From Bradyrhizobium niftali (GTDB taxonomy: Bacteria; Pseudomonadota; Alphaproteobacteria; Rhizobiales; Xanthobacteraceae): a DNA stretch of 51,271 nucleotides. Below are positions 16,201-23,848 of this stretch, piece after piece. The stretch covers positions 1 to 51,271 of the forward strand of contig NZ_SPQT01000043.1 of the NCBI RefSeq assembly GCF_004571025.1, in the 5' to 3' direction. The stretch's first letter is position 1; every line of letters begins with the position of its first letter. The notes beneath the pieces are model-generated. The model made no database searches. It was not told where the DNA came from and was given only the letters and a program-made list of their open reading frames with translations. Position numbers and translations under genes: made by a program.

Positions 16201-16295
16201 TGAACGGCTGGTCCGCATCGGCAACCTTCGACGGCGAGTTCTCGAACGTCACGCGTTCCTACGCCGGCAAGGGACTCGTGCGCTACGCGTGGTAG
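13209..16295 (+). CDS. Autotransporter with PATR repeat and C-terminal beta-barrel
   Basis: The protein is 1028 residues from a GTG at 13209 with GAGGGGAA upstream. An N-terminal signal region ends near ASAAMTSAGAQ (residue 42). The passenger is Gly/Thr/Asn-rich and repetitive. Residues 273-399 contain about six repeats of roughly 21-25 residues with the pattern AGxAtIxNxxGGxTxF, which would form beta-helix turns. A PATR-type strand repeat (GSGTLILSGTNTYTGTTTVNGG) lies at 463-485. Two CxC pairs, C192/C194 and C449/C451, are unusual for an autotransporter. The last 270 residues look like a type V beta-barrel (WAAGYGGS, then alternating strands) ending in the aromatic RYAW. The passenger would be exposed on the cell surface. 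Adhesion or biofilm roles are common in the family, but nothing specific is shown. The gene stands alone. Confidence 0.88.
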   Translation: MEVWLRSSGPGCSHLSTVAIRTAFWVGLTLGASAAMTSAGAQQFFNGSQTTPNGAVNGGGGVWDSTTTNWTDFSGSTSTAYDPSSFGTTFGSGGPSTPATGGTVTVTPGGVQLTSLVGFDLTGDGSIYTIQGGDLRLAPGGTTFFTNDVTGSGAPSAAIASRITGSGGISVQGPGILALLGANTYSGATFICNCGSLQLGDATHTASIIGAVTNEGLFKIVNADTSGITSLLNDFSGTTTFLNATSASAMVITNSGQVYFGDLAGGGTDTATAGRATIINDGGLTSFFGRTNAGTASITNQNGGGVAFLEQSSAGSATIVNNDLSGTVFGTLSGSDTATAGNATIVNEFGGRTNFGAFTTAGNAAIITRDGGKTEFFDNSTGGNARFITTGTGIVDFGVSVGPNSDGRITAGSIEGSGFYYIGGGNTLVVGGNNRSTEVSGVIGDYDPCSCGPAGPGSLEKVGSGTLILSGTNTYTGTTTVNGGILRVDGNISQSSLTTVNAGGALFGAGIVGNTVIASGGIYAPGDGGPGSSMLVLGDLAFQSGALYLVQVGSGTTASFANVVGNVTLNGTVGVSLSAGSTILPHYKIMQFSGSATDNFVGVAAPGGLIGTTSVNPGGTVYLNFTLDYGAKYALNINQKNVATTLQNFFNANGFLQAEFAGLGPNGLTQASGESATGSQQTTFNAMNLFLGLLTEIYGSGRSGASGATPYADDASASAYAAAGKIPRDKSARDAFASIYRKAPAATFEQRWDVWAAGYGGSQTTDGNAGLGSNNTTSSIYGTAVGLDYRFSPSTIAGFALAGGGTSFGVTGLGWGHSDLFQAGAFVRHTAGPAYITAALAYGWQDVTTNRVVIAAGFDQLRAQFNTNAFSGRVEGGYRHAMSWIGVTPYAALQATMFGLPGYSEFAVAGSSVFALNYAAKDVTSTRTELGLRADRSFAAAGGLMTLRGRVAWAHDYNPDRTVGAVFQTLPGSAFVVNGAAQARDSALTTASVQVNWMNGWSASATFDGEFSNVTRSYAGKGLVRYAW
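14025..14405 (+). repeat. Tandem coding repeats in the autotransporter passenger
   Basis: The encoded units are AGRATIINDGGLTSFFGR, AGTASITNQNGGGVAFLE, AGSATIVNNDLSGTVFG, AGNATIVNEFGGRTNFG, AGNAAIITRDGGKTEFF and GGNARFITTGTGIVDFG. They share small-Ala/Ile-Asn-Gly-Gly-Phe positions and fit one beta-helix coil each. Confidence 0.75.
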
Positions 16296-16305
16296 GCGCG
16301 GCTCA

Positions 16306-16323
16306 TCCTCCCCCAGGGGAGGA
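16306..16323. terminator. Short hairpin between convergent genes
   Basis: TCCTCCC-ccag-GGGAGGA lies between the stop of the autotransporter and the stop of the convergent MCE-domain gene. It can act in both directions. No strong T-run is present on either side. Confidence 0.5.
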
Positions 16324-16335
16324 CAAGGAAGAGGG

Positions 16336-17157
16336 TCACTGCTTCTTCTGCACGGGCTTGCGCGGCGGCCGCGGCGCCACGGGCGTGCCGGCCATCTTGT
16401 TGGCGGTCTCGCTGACGTCGAGCAGCGAACGGCGAATGTCCTCGATGTAGCTCGCCGACTTCTTCCTCATGGTTTCGGTCAGCTCGCGCAGCCCCTGTAT
16501 CTTCTCGAACAGCTCGTCGGCATTGCCATTGACGAAGCCGGGCACCACGCCCTCGATCTTCGTGACCGCCTTGTCGAATCCCGCGAAGGCGCTGTCGACC
16601 TTGGCCATCACGGAATCGATTTCGCCGCCCTTGCTCCTGAGGTCGGCGCTATAGTTCTCGAATGTGCGAAGCCCTTCCTTGATCGCGGGGGCATTGCTCA
16701 CGATCGTGCGGTCGACACTGTGCAGGGTGTCGACGATGGATTCGGCGTCGCTGAGATCGGCGGTCAGCACGGGAACGCCGTCCACATCCAGCGGCACCGG
16801 TGGCGCGGAGGGCGCGCCCCCGATCAGCGAGATCGCGGCGACGCCGGTCAGGCCCTGGAATTCGATGCCCGCGACGGTGTCCTTGCGGATCGGCGCGGTG
16901 TTGTCGAGCATCACCAGCGCCACGACCTTGCGAGGATTGTCCAGCTTGATCGATAGGATCTGGCCGGCGGGCACGCCGTCGAAATTGACCGGCCCGCCGC
17001 GGCGCAGGCCGCTGGCGGAACCGCCTTCGAACACCACGCGCAACTGGCTGCGACTCTGGATGGTGCGCCATTTCTGTACGCCGAGCAGGCCGCCGAACGC
17101 CACGGCGATCACCGCCAGCGTCGCCGTTCCGATCACCAGATTGCTCGCGCGTGCCAT
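16336..17157 (-). CDS. MCE/MlaD-domain protein (orphan)
   Basis: The protein is 273 residues from the ATG at 17157 (MARASNLVIG). A longer frame to 17274 runs into a palindromic repeat and is rejected. A single N-terminal membrane helix lies at about 7-27. An MCE domain of MlaD/PqiB type follows at about 38-115, with the features LRVVFEGGSASGLRRGGPVNFDG, VAGIEFQGLTGVAAISLIGG and PIRKDTVAGIE. After it comes a coiled-coil-like helical region (about 140-245) and a basic Pro-rich tail (PRPPRKPVQKKQ). Proteins of this family sit in the inner membrane and bridge the periplasm in lipid transport, normally with an MlaE permease and MlaF ATPase. Neither is nearby, so it may join complexes encoded elsewhere. 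It converges with the autotransporter gene. Confidence 0.82.
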   Translation of the reverse strand: MARASNLVIGTATLAVIAVAFGGLLGVQKWRTIQSRSQLRVVFEGGSASGLRRGGPVNFDGVPAGQILSIKLDNPRKVVALVMLDNTAPIRKDTVAGIEFQGLTGVAAISLIGGAPSAPPVPLDVDGVPVLTADLSDAESIVDTLHSVDRTIVSNAPAIKEGLRTFENYSADLRSKGGEIDSVMAKVDSAFAGFDKAVTKIEGVVPGFVNGNADELFEKIQGLRELTETMRKKSASYIEDIRRSLLDVSETANKMAGTPVAPRPPRKPVQKKQ

Positions 17158-17225
17158 AAGGCTGAGTCTAGGGCCAAAGCGGGGAAGTTGGAAGGAGCCC
17201 GGATGCTGCTCCGGCCGCAATCGTA

Positions 17226-17315
17226 CGTAGGGCGGGTTAGCGAAGCGTAACCCGCCACTGCTCTCCGCATTCACCGTGCAAAATGGCGGATTACGCTGCG
17301 CTAATCCGCCCTACG
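17226..17315. repeat. Palindromic intergenic repeat, family D (copy 1)
   Basis: The element is bounded by cgtagggcggg and ccgccctacg, with inner arms gggttagcgaagcgtaaccc and ggattacgctgcgctaatcc. A related copy lies at 31170-31280. It separates the MCE gene from the ADP-forming acyl-CoA synthetase and is likely transcribed as part of their untranslated RNA. Confidence 0.85.
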
Positions 17316-17320
17316 CGACA

Positions 17321-19540
17321 TCAATGCCCGGCCGCGCGCTTTGCCGCAGCATTGTTCAGCACGATCAGGGCATCAACGGCGACACCCGTCCTGGTGTTGA
17401 TCAGGAACGGATTGATGTCGATCGAGGCGATCCGGTCGCCGGCATCAGCGATCAGGTTGGACAGGCCGACCAGCGCCTTCACCGCGGAGGCCTCGTGCAA
17501 GGCCGGCTTGCCGCGATAGCCGCGCATCTTGATGCCGGCCTTGGTGCGACCGATCAGGAGCCGCGCCTCGGCCTCGTCCAGCGGCGCGCCGGCGAGCGCG
17601 ACGTCCTTCATCAGCTCGATGTCGATGCCGCCGGTGCCGAACAGCACGACCGGACCCATCTCGGCATCGAGCGAGGCGCCGACCACGAGTTCGAGGTCGG
17701 CCTTGACCTGCTGCGCGATCAGGATGCCGTCGAGCCTCGGCTTGCCCTTCAGCCTCTTCACCCGCGCGGTGATGTCGACGAACGCCTTCCTCACCTCGGC
17801 CGCATTGCTCAGGTTCAGCACCACGCCGCCGATGTCGGACTTGTGCAGGATCTCGGCGCTGACGACCTTTGCCACGACCGGGAAGCCGATCTGTTTCGCG
17901 ATCTTCACGGCTTCCACCGCCGTCTGTGCGATCGCTTCCTTCGAGATCGGGATGCCATACGCCTTCAGGAGCTTCTTCGAGGCGACTTCGTCGAGCGCGG
18001 CGCCGCTTGCCGATGTCAGCGCCTTTTCCAGCTCGGCACGCGCGGCGGGTTTCGAGCTCGAGACGATGTCGGGGACTTCCTTGCGCAGCTTCGCATAGGC
18101 GAGCAGCGACTTGATCGCGGTCACCGCGCGATCCATGCCCTGCATGACCGCGAGATGCGGCAGCGATTTGCGCAAGGTCTTGGTGAACTCGGTGAAGCCG
18201 ATCGACATCGCGCTGATGTAGATCACGGGCTTTGAGGCCCGGCTCGCCATCTCGTCGACGATGCGCAGGTTGCGCTCGCGCAGCTCGTGCGGCGCCTTCG
18301 GCAGCTCGGCATCGACGATGACGATGTCGATATCGGGGTCGTCGATCATCAGCTTGATCGACTTCATGTAGACGGAGGGATCGACGACCGCGGCAAAGCC
18401 GGCGTCGAGCGGGTTGCCGACGATCGATCCGGGCCCGAGCATCTTCGCCAGCTCCGAGCTGACATGCGGGCTGAGCGGCGCGAAGTTCAAGCCCTCGGCG
18501 TAGAACGCGTCGATCAGCATGCCGCGCTTGCCGCCGGACAGCGTGACCGCGGCGAGCCGGTCGCCTTTGGGCACGGCGGCGTGGACGAAGCATTCGGTGG
18601 TCTCGATCAACTCGTCGAGCCCGCCGACCCGGATGACACCTTCACGCGTTGCGATGGCGTCGAACGTCTCGATCGAGCCTGCGAGTGCGCCGGTGTGCGC
18701 CATCGCCGCGGCGCGGCCGCCCTCGGATGCGCCGAGCTTGAGCGCGATCACGGGTTTGCTCGCTGCGCGCGCCGCCTTGCAGGCATCGCGAAAGGCCTTG
18801 GTGTTGCGCACGCCCTCGAGGTAGACGACGATCACCTTGATGCTCGGATCCTCCGCGAAATAACGCATCAGGTCCGGCGTCTCGAGCCCGGCCTCGTTCC
18901 CGGTCGTCACCATGTAGCCGACACCGACGCCACGATCCTCCAGTGCCTGGCGGATCGCCATGACGATGGCGCCGGATTGCCCGGCGATCGCCACCGCGCC
19001 CTGCTCCATGGTGACGACACGGTCGTCGATATTGGTGAAGAGCTTTTCGCCGGCGCTCAAGTTGCCGAGGCAATTCGGGCCGGTGACGGCGAGGCCCGTC
19101 TCGCGCACCGCCGCTTGCAGTTCGGCTGCGAGCTTCTGGCTCTCGTCATCCTGCAACTCGCTGAAGCCGGAGGTGACGATGGTGGCCGAGCGTGCGCCGG
19201 CCGCGGCGGCATCGCGGATCACCTGCACGGCGAAGCGCGCAGGCACCAGCACCAGGACATGATCGGGTTTTTCCGGAAGGCTCGCAAAATCCTTGTAGCA
19301 GGGCACACCCCAGATCGTCGCGCGTTTGGCGTTGACCGGATAGAGCCCGCCCTCGAAGCCGTATTTGACCAGGTTGTTCCAGATGCGCTCGGCATAATTG
19401 CCGGGCTTGTCGGTCGCGCCCACCAGCACGATGTTGTGCGGGTGCAGCATGGCATGGATGCCCTTCACGATGTCGCTGGCGTCGGGCGATGGAGACCATG
19501 GGCGAGAAGAGAAGGATGCAGCAGACACCTGGGCTTCCAT
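17321..19540 (-). CDS. ADP-forming acyl-CoA synthetase (fused alpha/beta)
   Basis: The protein is 739 residues from the ATG at 19540, which follows GAGGATTGCGCC. Upstream in-frame codons lack family similarity. The order is a CoA-binding Rossmann domain (residues about 30-150, VLVGATDKPGNYAERIWNNL), a succinyl-CoA-synthetase-like flavodoxin region with probable phospho-His282 in AHTGALAG, a second such region near 310-480, and an ATP-grasp domain (about 510-739: KAYGIPISKEAIA, FPVVAKVVSAEILHKSDIGGV, GPVVLFGTGGI, DINPFL). Such enzymes make acyl-CoA from an acid, CoA and ATP with release of ADP and phosphate, or run in reverse to make ATP. The substrate (acetate, other short acid, aromatic acid) cannot be told from sequence. 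The gene appears to be a single-gene unit. Confidence 0.88.
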   Translation of the reverse strand: MEAQVSAASFSSRPWSPSPDASDIVKGIHAMLHPHNIVLVGATDKPGNYAERIWNNLVKYGFEGGLYPVNAKRATIWGVPCYKDFASLPEKPDHVLVLVPARFAVQVIRDAAAAGARSATIVTSGFSELQDDESQKLAAELQAAVRETGLAVTGPNCLGNLSAGEKLFTNIDDRVVTMEQGAVAIAGQSGAIVMAIRQALEDRGVGVGYMVTTGNEAGLETPDLMRYFAEDPSIKVIVVYLEGVRNTKAFRDACKAARAASKPVIALKLGASEGGRAAAMAHTGALAGSIETFDAIATREGVIRVGGLDELIETTECFVHAAVPKGDRLAAVTLSGGKRGMLIDAFYAEGLNFAPLSPHVSSELAKMLGPGSIVGNPLDAGFAAVVDPSVYMKSIKLMIDDPDIDIVIVDAELPKAPHELRERNLRIVDEMASRASKPVIYISAMSIGFTEFTKTLRKSLPHLAVMQGMDRAVTAIKSLLAYAKLRKEVPDIVSSSKPAARAELEKALTSASGAALDEVASKKLLKAYGIPISKEAIAQTAVEAVKIAKQIGFPVVAKVVSAEILHKSDIGGVVLNLSNAAEVRKAFVDITARVKRLKGKPRLDGILIAQQVKADLELVVGASLDAEMGPVVLFGTGGIDIELMKDVALAGAPLDEAEARLLIGRTKAGIKMRGYRGKPALHEASAVKALVGLSNLIADAGDRIASIDINPFLINTRTGVAVDALIVLNNAAAKRAAGH

Positions 19541-19811
19541 GGCGCAATCCTCAATTTTTATTGTTGTTGCAGCGCGTCGTTCTGTTCGATGGCGGGGTTC
19601 TGGCGAGGCAATCACGAAGGGCGCAATGCCGCCAGACGGAATGGGCAGGGCTTCATGCAGGAAGGCTAGCATCACCGGACTTTGGGCGAAAGTACGAACG
19701 GTTTGCCGACGCGGCAAGCCAGCGATCGTCGATATGGCGCTCCAGCAATTGCTGTTCGATCGATGGCGTCGACAGGAAGGCTTCCCACAGGATGGAGATG
19801 GATGAGGGAAC

Positions 19812-20381
19812 CTATTCGTCGGCGCCGATCAAGATCGCGTGCAAGATGTAGCGTTCGGGACCGGGCGTAATGGCGTCGAACGGCCAGCAGGTTGTGAGTA
19901 CGAGCTCGAAACCCTGCGTCGCGGGATCGATGCCCGATGCGTCGAAACGGACCACGGCCGAAGAATCCGCACGATAGCGGAAATGCTTGCCGTCGCGACG
20001 GGTGATCTCGATCACGTCACCCATGGCAACATTCCGCAGGAAACGGAAATGCGTGTCGCGATGTGCGGCATATACGGCAACGCCGCGCTCGCCGGCATCG
20101 ACCGTTTGCTGGATGTGGCCGGGTCCGAAAGCAAGTGCCTGGCCGCTCGCGCCCTCCAGCACGATGGCGCTGGCGCCGATCCGCTTCACCTCGATCCGGG
20201 CGACCGGCCAGGTGTCGGCCCATGACCATGGCTTGACCGCCTGGCCCGTCGCGACGCTTCTGTCGAATGCGCGCTCCAGCAGCACCTGCGCGAGCCAGGC
20301 CTTGGCGTGGATGTAGGCACCGTCGCCGAACAGGATGAGGCCGATCAGCGCGAGAACCAGGGGCGAGATGAGGCGGGGCAT
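19812..20381 (-). CDS. Class GN (Gram-negative) sortase
   Basis: The protein is 189 residues from the ATG at 20381 (MPRLISPL). Longer forms run into a family A repeat and are not credible, though an ATG six codons upstream is possible. One N-terminal membrane helix lies at about 5-25. The sortase fold follows, with catalytic His107 in AAHRDTHFRFL, Cys165 in VLTTCWPFD and Arg177 in GPERYILHA. Sortases cleave an LPxT-type signal and transfer the protein to an amine or leave it processed; in Gram-negatives the acceptor is unknown. The upstream gene on the same strand encodes a protein ending in LPKTA, a membrane helix and NRRR, the expected partner. The two genes are separated by about 180 bases holding a repeat, which would be part of a shared transcript or mark separate promoters. 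Confidence 0.9.
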   Translation of the reverse strand: MPRLISPLVLALIGLILFGDGAYIHAKAWLAQVLLERAFDRSVATGQAVKPWSWADTWPVARIEVKRIGASAIVLEGASGQALAFGPGHIQQTVDAGERGVAVYAAHRDTHFRFLRNVAMGDVIEITRRDGKHFRYRADSSAVVRFDASGIDPATQGFELVLTTCWPFDAITPGPERYILHAILIGADE

Positions 20382-20394
20382 TCTATCCACGATC

Positions 20395-20477
20395 GTCATT
20401 GCGAGCGAAGCGAAGCAAAGCAATCCAGATTCTTTCCGCGGAGGCAGTCTGGATTGCTTCGCTGCGCTCGCAATGAC
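20395..20477. repeat. Palindromic intergenic repeat, family A (copy 1)
   Basis: The element starts gtcattgcgagcgaagcgaag and ends cttcgctgcgctcgcaatgac, with inner arms caatccaga/tctggattg. It closely matches 35979-36057. It lies between the sortase and its substrate gene. Confidence 0.9.
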
Positions 20478-20559
20478 GGTAGGAAAAAGGCGCGCGCGGC
20501 CGTTGGGTAGGGGACGGGCAGCCGCGCGCGCTAACAGAGGAGTTCGGGGGGCTCCTCTC

Positions 20560-22821
20560 TCAAGCGGCGTCGGTGAGCAAGGGCCGACGCCGGTTGAACA
20601 CGAACAGGATCAGGGCGAGCACGATCAGGATCAGACCTGCGATCATCTTCAGCTCGGCCGAGGTGGCGGTCTTGGGCAGGCGGATCGCATCGGGTGCGGC
20701 GGGTGTCGGCCGCCTCGTCGCCGGCTGGTTGCGCGCATCGGCATGACGTTCGCGCAGCTGCGTCGGTACCTGCTGCGGCCGTTCGCCGAAGATCTTCTCG
20801 AAATCCCAGCCGGCCGGCAGGTTGACCGGCAATTCGCTGAGCTTGAGCGGCGCGCCTTCGGGACGGCTCGGCGTCTTGTCGACCGCGACGAGGCTGGTGA
20901 GCCGCGTGACGATCTGATGGTCGAGCGCCAGTGCCAGGATCGCCTTGTCGGCCTCTTCCGGCGTCATCTCGCGCATCGTGCGCGCCACTTCGGCATCGCC
21001 GATCTTGCGCTTGGCCCAGAGTTTTGACAGGCCCTTGCCTTCGGCGGCATTTTGCAACGGCAGCGTCACCGACCACGGACGGTCGCCGACGCGTCCCTTG
21101 ATCTCGAGCGAGCCTGCGAGCTTGTCGAGCCTGGCCGCCAGCACCAGGGGCTCGTCGCGATAGACGTCGGGAATGATCGCCGGCGTAATGTCGGCCGTGG
21201 CTTCGGAGAACTTTGCGCTGAGGCCGGTCACCGCCGGATTTTCCAGCTTGGCGAACAAGCCGCGCATGCGCTCCTCGACCTGCTCGACGGAGCCGATATG
21301 GGTGAAGGCCCCGCGGCCGAGCTCGGAAGCGCGCGTCATCAGATGGGTGTTGGGCGCCGACCCGATGCCGACCATGAACACGCGTGAGCGGCCGCGCATC
21401 GCGGTGATCGTCTCGAACAATTGCTGCTCGTTGCCGATCGCGCCGTCGGTCAGGAACACGACCTGGCGAACCATGCCGGTGTCGCTGAGCTTGTCGGTCA
21501 GCGCAGCCCGCATCGCCGGCACCATCTCGGTGCCGCCACGTGCCTGCAACGCGCTGACGAACGAGGTCGCTTCGCCGACATGCGCGGCGTCCGCCGACAC
21601 GGAGGCCGGAAACAGCACGTCCATCGTATCGTCGAAACGGATGATGTTGAAGCGGTCGGCCGGCTGGAGGCGACCGAGTGCGTAAAGCAGGCTCGCCTTG
21701 GCCTGGACGATCGAGGTGCCGCCCATCGAGCCGGAATTGTCGATCACGAACACGACCTCGCGCGGCAGCGGCTTCTGCGTCGCCTGCTCGACGCTCGGCG
21801 GCGTGACGAAGGCGAGCAGATAATCGGCATCGCCGACATGCTCGCGGAACAGGCCGACCGACGGTGCTTTCTGGGCCGCCGGCGTCCACGTCAGTTCGAA
21901 ATCGCGGTCGGCGGGCACCGCGCCGTCGGCGAGCGTGACGATGCGCGTGGCGTTGTCCGGGCTCTCGGTCTTGACGTTGTGATGGTGGCTCTTGACCTCG
22001 CCGACCGCAAAGCCGGCCTTCAGACGCACCGTGATGCTGGTCGGGTTAACGGGCGCATTCTTGGCGGGGTCCAGCACCGTCGGGGAAATACGGTCGCGGT
22101 CGGGCACGGGATCGGACGTGGCGCCCCAGCCGGAGCCGTCGTTGCGGAAGTCGACACTCTGCACGATCGGCGCCGGATTGTAGCGCGGGGCGACCACCAG
22201 CGGCACGCGCAGCGAATATTCATTGCCGGATTGATGCACCGGCTCCTGATATTCGATCTGCACCAGCACGGTTTCGCCGGGACCGATATTGGCAACCGAG
22301 TTGGTGAAGATGTTGGGCCGCTCCTGCTCGGTCAGCGCAGCCTTCTGGCCGGCGCTGCGCGCCTGTTCGTAGATCACGCGCGCCTGCTGCCGTTCCTTGA
22401 CGTCGCCGACGATGACGCGGTCGCCGACCACCATCTTCATCGTATCGACGGCGCCATTGGTCGCGAGCGGGTAGACATAGGTGGCCTCGACCCAGTCCTT
22501 GGTCGGATTGCGAAACGCCTGGGTGACGCGTGTGCGCAGCGTCGGGCCTGATACCGTGATATCGACATCGATGCCGAGACGGATCGCTTCGGTGTAGGCG
22601 CCATCTTCCTTCAGGAGGAGGGTGCCGGACCTGGCATCGCCGGGCTGGAGCAGGCTGGCCTGTTCGGTCGTTGCCGACCAACTCGTCCCGAAGCTCACCA
22701 GCAGGGCCACGAAGGCGACCAGCATCACCGCGATGCCCTGCGCGAGAAGGAACAATCCGAGCTTGATCAGCCGGCCCAGCAGGGGGTGCTCGTCGTGGTC
22801 GGCTGTGTCGTAGGTGTTCAT
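20560..22821 (-). CDS. VIT/vWA sortase-target surface protein (LPKTA signal)
   Basis: The protein is 753 residues from the ATG at 22821, preceded by GGAGCAGGCCAA. A membrane helix lies at about 20-48 (signal anchor). A VIT (inter-alpha-trypsin) domain is at about 55-195 and a von Willebrand A domain at about 354-530, with a complete MIDAS: DNSGS at 361-365, RGGTEM near 429-433 and LTDGA near 457-461. A Pro/Arg-rich linker follows. The C-terminal sorting signal is LPKTA at 715-719, a hydrophobic helix at about 725-743 and a basic NRRRP end. This is the architecture of the marine-proteobacterial sortase target family. It is encoded directly upstream of the class GN sortase. The VIT-vWA pair suggests metal-dependent binding to another protein or surface. 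The final location is probably the periplasm or outer face of a membrane. Confidence 0.9.
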   Translation of the reverse strand: MNTYDTADHDEHPLLGRLIKLGLFLLAQGIAVMLVAFVALLVSFGTSWSATTEQASLLQPGDARSGTLLLKEDGAYTEAIRLGIDVDITVSGPTLRTRVTQAFRNPTKDWVEATYVYPLATNGAVDTMKMVVGDRVIVGDVKERQQARVIYEQARSAGQKAALTEQERPNIFTNSVANIGPGETVLVQIEYQEPVHQSGNEYSLRVPLVVAPRYNPAPIVQSVDFRNDGSGWGATSDPVPDRDRISPTVLDPAKNAPVNPTSITVRLKAGFAVGEVKSHHHNVKTESPDNATRIVTLADGAVPADRDFELTWTPAAQKAPSVGLFREHVGDADYLLAFVTPPSVEQATQKPLPREVVFVIDNSGSMGGTSIVQAKASLLYALGRLQPADRFNIIRFDDTMDVLFPASVSADAAHVGEATSFVSALQARGGTEMVPAMRAALTDKLSDTGMVRQVVFLTDGAIGNEQQLFETITAMRGRSRVFMVGIGSAPNTHLMTRASELGRGAFTHIGSVEQVEERMRGLFAKLENPAVTGLSAKFSEATADITPAIIPDVYRDEPLVLAARLDKLAGSLEIKGRVGDRPWSVTLPLQNAAEGKGLSKLWAKRKIGDAEVARTMREMTPEEADKAILALALDHQIVTRLTSLVAVDKTPSRPEGAPLKLSELPVNLPAGWDFEKIFGERPQQVPTQLRERHADARNQPATRRPTPAAPDAIRLPKTATSAELKMIAGLILIVLALILFVFNRRRPLLTDAA

Positions 22822-22954
22822 TTGGCCTGCTCCCGAAGGATGTTTGCTGGCCTTCAGCATCCGCCGGGAGGGCCCGATTTCGCGAGCAGAATGATCGGCA
22901 ATGTTCCGCCGCGGCCGGCCCGGGCGGGTCGCGGCCGGGTGGCCATGTGCGGTT

Positions 22955-22983
22955 TTGTGCTGGTTTGTCCGCCCTGCTAGAAT
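22955..22983 (+). promoter_or_regulatory. Candidate sigma-70-type promoter for the XRE gene
   Basis: TTGTGC (22955-22960) and TAGAAT (22978-22983) are spaced 17 bases apart and lie 24 bases before the ATG at 23008. The match is fair, not perfect. The region is divergent with the sortase-target operon. Confidence 0.4.
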
Positions 22984-23007
22984 GGTGCTCCAAAGGCAGG
23001 GTTGACG

Positions 23008-23769
23008 ATGCAGATGCAGGCCGACAAGCAGCTTTCGGACGAGCAGAGCCGCGAGATCGCGGAGACCATTCGCGAGGAGCTCGCCAGGCGCCGGATCTCC
23101 CGGCAGGCGCTGGCCGAACAGGCCAAGCTCAGCCTGTCGACGCTGGAGAAGGTGCTCGGCGGCCGCCGGCCGTTCACGCTGGCGACGACGGTCCGGCTGG
23201 AGCAGGCGCTGGGCGTATCGTTGCGCAAGAGCGCCATCGTCGTGACGCCTCCGGCCGCAAACGATGTTGCGCCCGACAGCCTCGGCTCCTATGCGCATCG
23301 CGCGGTGACTTGGCTCGAGGATGCCTACATCACGCTACGGCCGTCATTCGGCGACAAGAACGCGATCTTCGCCTACCGCACCGAGATCGTATGGGAGCCG
23401 AAAGTCTCGTCGCTGGTCTTCCGCGAGGGCGATCGGACCGATGCCGCCTATGAGCACACCGGCGAGGTCGCGGTGCCGCATCAGTCCGGCTTCATCTATC
23501 TCGTCATCATCAAGCACGGCCAGCATCGCGTGATCACGGTGTCGCGGCCGACGGTCGCCGGCGAGATGTACGGCATCATCTCGACGCTCCGCGCCGGCCC
23601 CGGCTCGCAGCTGACGCCGATCGCAGCGCCGATCGCCTATGTGCCGCTCAGGAATGTTCCCAAGCCCTCTTTGGGACGGGTTGCGCCCGACGACGCCAAC
23701 TATGAGCTGTACCGAAAACACCTGCGCCGCACGGTGGAAGAGCCGTTCGCGCTGTTCCTGCCGGCATAG
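23008..23769 (+). CDS. XRE-family transcriptional regulator
   Basis: The protein is 253 residues. I prefer the ATG at 23008, which has AGGG at good spacing, over a TTG six bases upstream. Residues about 15-74 form a Cro/C1-type helix-turn-helix (RRRISRQALAEQAKLSLSTLEKVLGG). The remaining 180 residues (WLEDAYITLRPSFGDKNAIFAYRTEIVWEP and onward) form a domain I do not recognise beyond its frequent attachment to such HTH proteins. It may bind a ligand or a membrane partner. It is divergent from the sortase-substrate gene, which makes that operon a plausible target (inference). A strong bidirectional terminator follows. Confidence 0.82.
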   Translation: MQMQADKQLSDEQSREIAETIREELARRRISRQALAEQAKLSLSTLEKVLGGRRPFTLATTVRLEQALGVSLRKSAIVVTPPAANDVAPDSLGSYAHRAVTWLEDAYITLRPSFGDKNAIFAYRTEIVWEPKVSSLVFREGDRTDAAYEHTGEVAVPHQSGFIYLVIIKHGQHRVITVSRPTVAGEMYGIISTLRAGPGSQLTPIAAPIAYVPLRNVPKPSLGRVAPDDANYELYRKHLRRTVEEPFALFLPA

Positions 23770-23795
23770 GTTCACCCTGGAGATCCGCGGATAAA

Positions 23796-23823
23796 GAGAT
23801 GGCGGCCTCGTGGCCGCCATCTC
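23796..23823. terminator. Bidirectional terminator hairpin
   Basis: GAGATGGCGGCC-tcgt-GGCCGCCATCTC is a perfect 12-base-pair stem between the convergent XRE regulator and the LivK-type binding-protein gene. It lacks a clear T-run on the plus strand but is well placed for both. Confidence 0.65.
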
Positions 23824-23848
23824 CCATGCACGGACGGTTCGCCGAGAA

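Noticed and set aside
17158..17274. N-terminal extension of the MCE protein
   Set aside because: The added residues are encoded by the family D palindrome (gcgggttagcgaagcg) and precede a good membrane-anchor start at 17157.
19541..19811. Possible small gene between the acyl-CoA synthetase start and the sortase stop
   Set aside because: Frames here have no ribosome site or family resemblance. Only a small TTGCCG-acg-CGGCAA stem near 19705 was noted, without a T-run.
20382..20423. N-terminal extension of the sortase starting MLCFASLAMT
   Set aside because: This string is a translation of the family A repeat end (cattgcgagcgaagcg) and is not part of the protein.
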